Source: an uncultured Clostridia bacterium (lineage in GTDB: Bacteria; Bacillota; Clostridia; Christensenellales; UBA1242). From it: DNA of 15,180 nucleotides. Both the position numbers and the translations under genes were made by a program. Below, one piece after another: positions 14,887-15,180 of the stretch. The number at the start of each line of letters is the position of its first letter. Position 1 is the first letter of the stretch. Below the pieces are notes generated by a model. The model was not told the origin of the DNA. It was given only the letters and a program-made list of their open reading frames with translations, and ran no database searches. The DNA lies in the NCBI GenBank assembly GCA_945937975.1, contig CAMEUD010000021.1, forward strand, positions 1 through 15,180, written 5' to 3'.

Positions 14887-14999
14887 AAAAAGAGCTCCAA
14901 ATAACTTCGTTTCTGCTTGGCAATTTGCACACAGTCATTTGCGTTAGCAAACTCCTGCGTGCAAATACCAAGCGAGCCTTGTTCTTTGGGCTTTTTTTA
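14887..14999 (+). terminator. Apparent lysS terminator with a long loop that encloses element copy 1
   Basis: An A run and GAGC-T-CCAAA (14887-14901) pair with TTTGG-GC followed by seven T (14985-14998), with one bulged T at 14896. Stem and T tail look like an intrinsic terminator, but the loop is over 80 bases and holds a complete nested hairpin element. Confidence 0.6.
14901..14990 (+). ncRNA. Structured repeat element, copy 1 (no known family recognised)
   Basis: After ATAACTTCGTTT, an outer stem pairs GCTTGG (14915-14920) plus ATTTGCAC (14923-14930) with GTGCAAAT (14959-14966) plus CCAAGC (14968-14973). An internal loop follows, AC on the left and CCTGC on the right, then an AGT/ACT pairing. 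Next come three bases and a TTGC-GTTA-GCAA hairpin (14939-14950). A small GAGC-CTT-GTTC hairpin (14974-14984) trails. It is more GC-rich than its surroundings. It could be a transcribed structured RNA or a REP-like DNA hairpin repeat. Confidence 0.55.
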
Positions 15000-15036
15000 T
15001 TTCATTTTTCGTAAATAAATTAAGTTTGTGATAATA

Positions 15037-15120
15037 ATAACTTTGCTTGCTGACAGCCACCACAGTTGATTAGGAAACTAAACTCCTGCGGTGGCGATTT
15101 TGTCGAGCCTCGCTCTTGTG
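15037..15120 (+). ncRNA. Structured repeat element, copy 2
   Basis: This copy has the same plan as copy 1, with different stem sequences. ATAACTTTGCTT is followed by GACA/TGTC (15052-15055 with 15101-15104) and GCCACC/GGTGGC (15056-15061 with 15090-15095). The same AC against CCTGC internal loop and AGT/ACT pairing follow. The inner hairpin is TTAG-GAAA-CTAA (15070-15081), and GAGC-CTC-GCTC (15105-15115) trails. ACAGT to ACTCCTGC (15 bases) and ACTCCTGC to CGAGCC (14 bases) have exactly the spacings of copy 1. No long T tail follows, so this copy is not a simple terminator. Confidence 0.55.
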
Positions 15121-15180
15121 GTTAATTTTGCGTTTTTTACTATAAAATGATTGAATTAAGGGGACCCCACAAAACAGTTG
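15121..15180. other. Right edge: no gene seen, GGGGACCCC palindrome
   Basis: After element copy 2 the sequence returns to A/T-rich composition, with TATAAA at 15141 lacking a convincing -35. A nine-base palindrome GGGGACCCC (15160-15168) is unusual for this composition. The window ends too soon to tell what it belongs to. Confidence 0.4.

Noticed and set aside
14901..15120. Integron attC sites or a CRISPR array
   Set aside because: There is no GTTRRRY/RYYYAAC core pair, no integrase gene, no short identical repeats with unique spacers and no cas genes.

Overview
The window is strongly A+T-rich. All thirteen genes I can support are on the + strand, with AGGAG-type ribosome binding sites, TTGACA/TATAAT-type promoters and short hairpin/T-tract terminators. 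This fits an anaerobic low-GC Firmicutes-like bacterium, probably an uncultured gut Clostridia relative. The rubrerythrin points to an anaerobe, and tryptophan is encoded by TGG, so the code looks standard. I cannot name the species.

Left part (1-2820): rubrerythrin, then four small transcription units, each with its own promoter: an unrecognised 116-aa protein, an unrecognised 96-aa helical protein, a HAD-superfamily hydrolase and a small three-helix membrane protein. Centre-left (2821-5328): DNA polymerase I, whose start codon lies where transcription should begin, with no ribosome binding site.

Centre (5397-12720): the most distinctive region. Three paralogous 656-685 aa surface proteins lie in tandem. 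Each has an N-terminal membrane anchor, a shared SWQYVADTNF block, seven GLUG-type repeats, a variable tail and a terminal tryptophan. The first two are each followed, in the same transcript, by a small lipoprotein with a G-x-W block; the third lacks it. The paralogs are mosaics: genes 2 and 3 share promoter and N-terminus almost at DNA level, while genes 1 and 2 share the middle. The first lipoprotein has ATA where the start codon should be, and the third surface gene has a GGGGGTGGGGGG tract before its start. A membrane-anchored lytic transglycosylase follows and may open the wall locally for these proteins, which is inference.

Right part (13417-15180): lysyl-tRNA synthetase, then a gene-free, visibly more GC-rich tail. 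It holds two diverged copies of what looks like a structured RNA or DNA element. The copies share exactly spaced single-stranded motifs (ACAGT, ACTCCTGC, CGAGCC), while their stems differ in sequence but keep pairing. I recognise no named family, and this is the best candidate here for something undescribed. The first copy sits inside the loop of the apparent lysS terminator.
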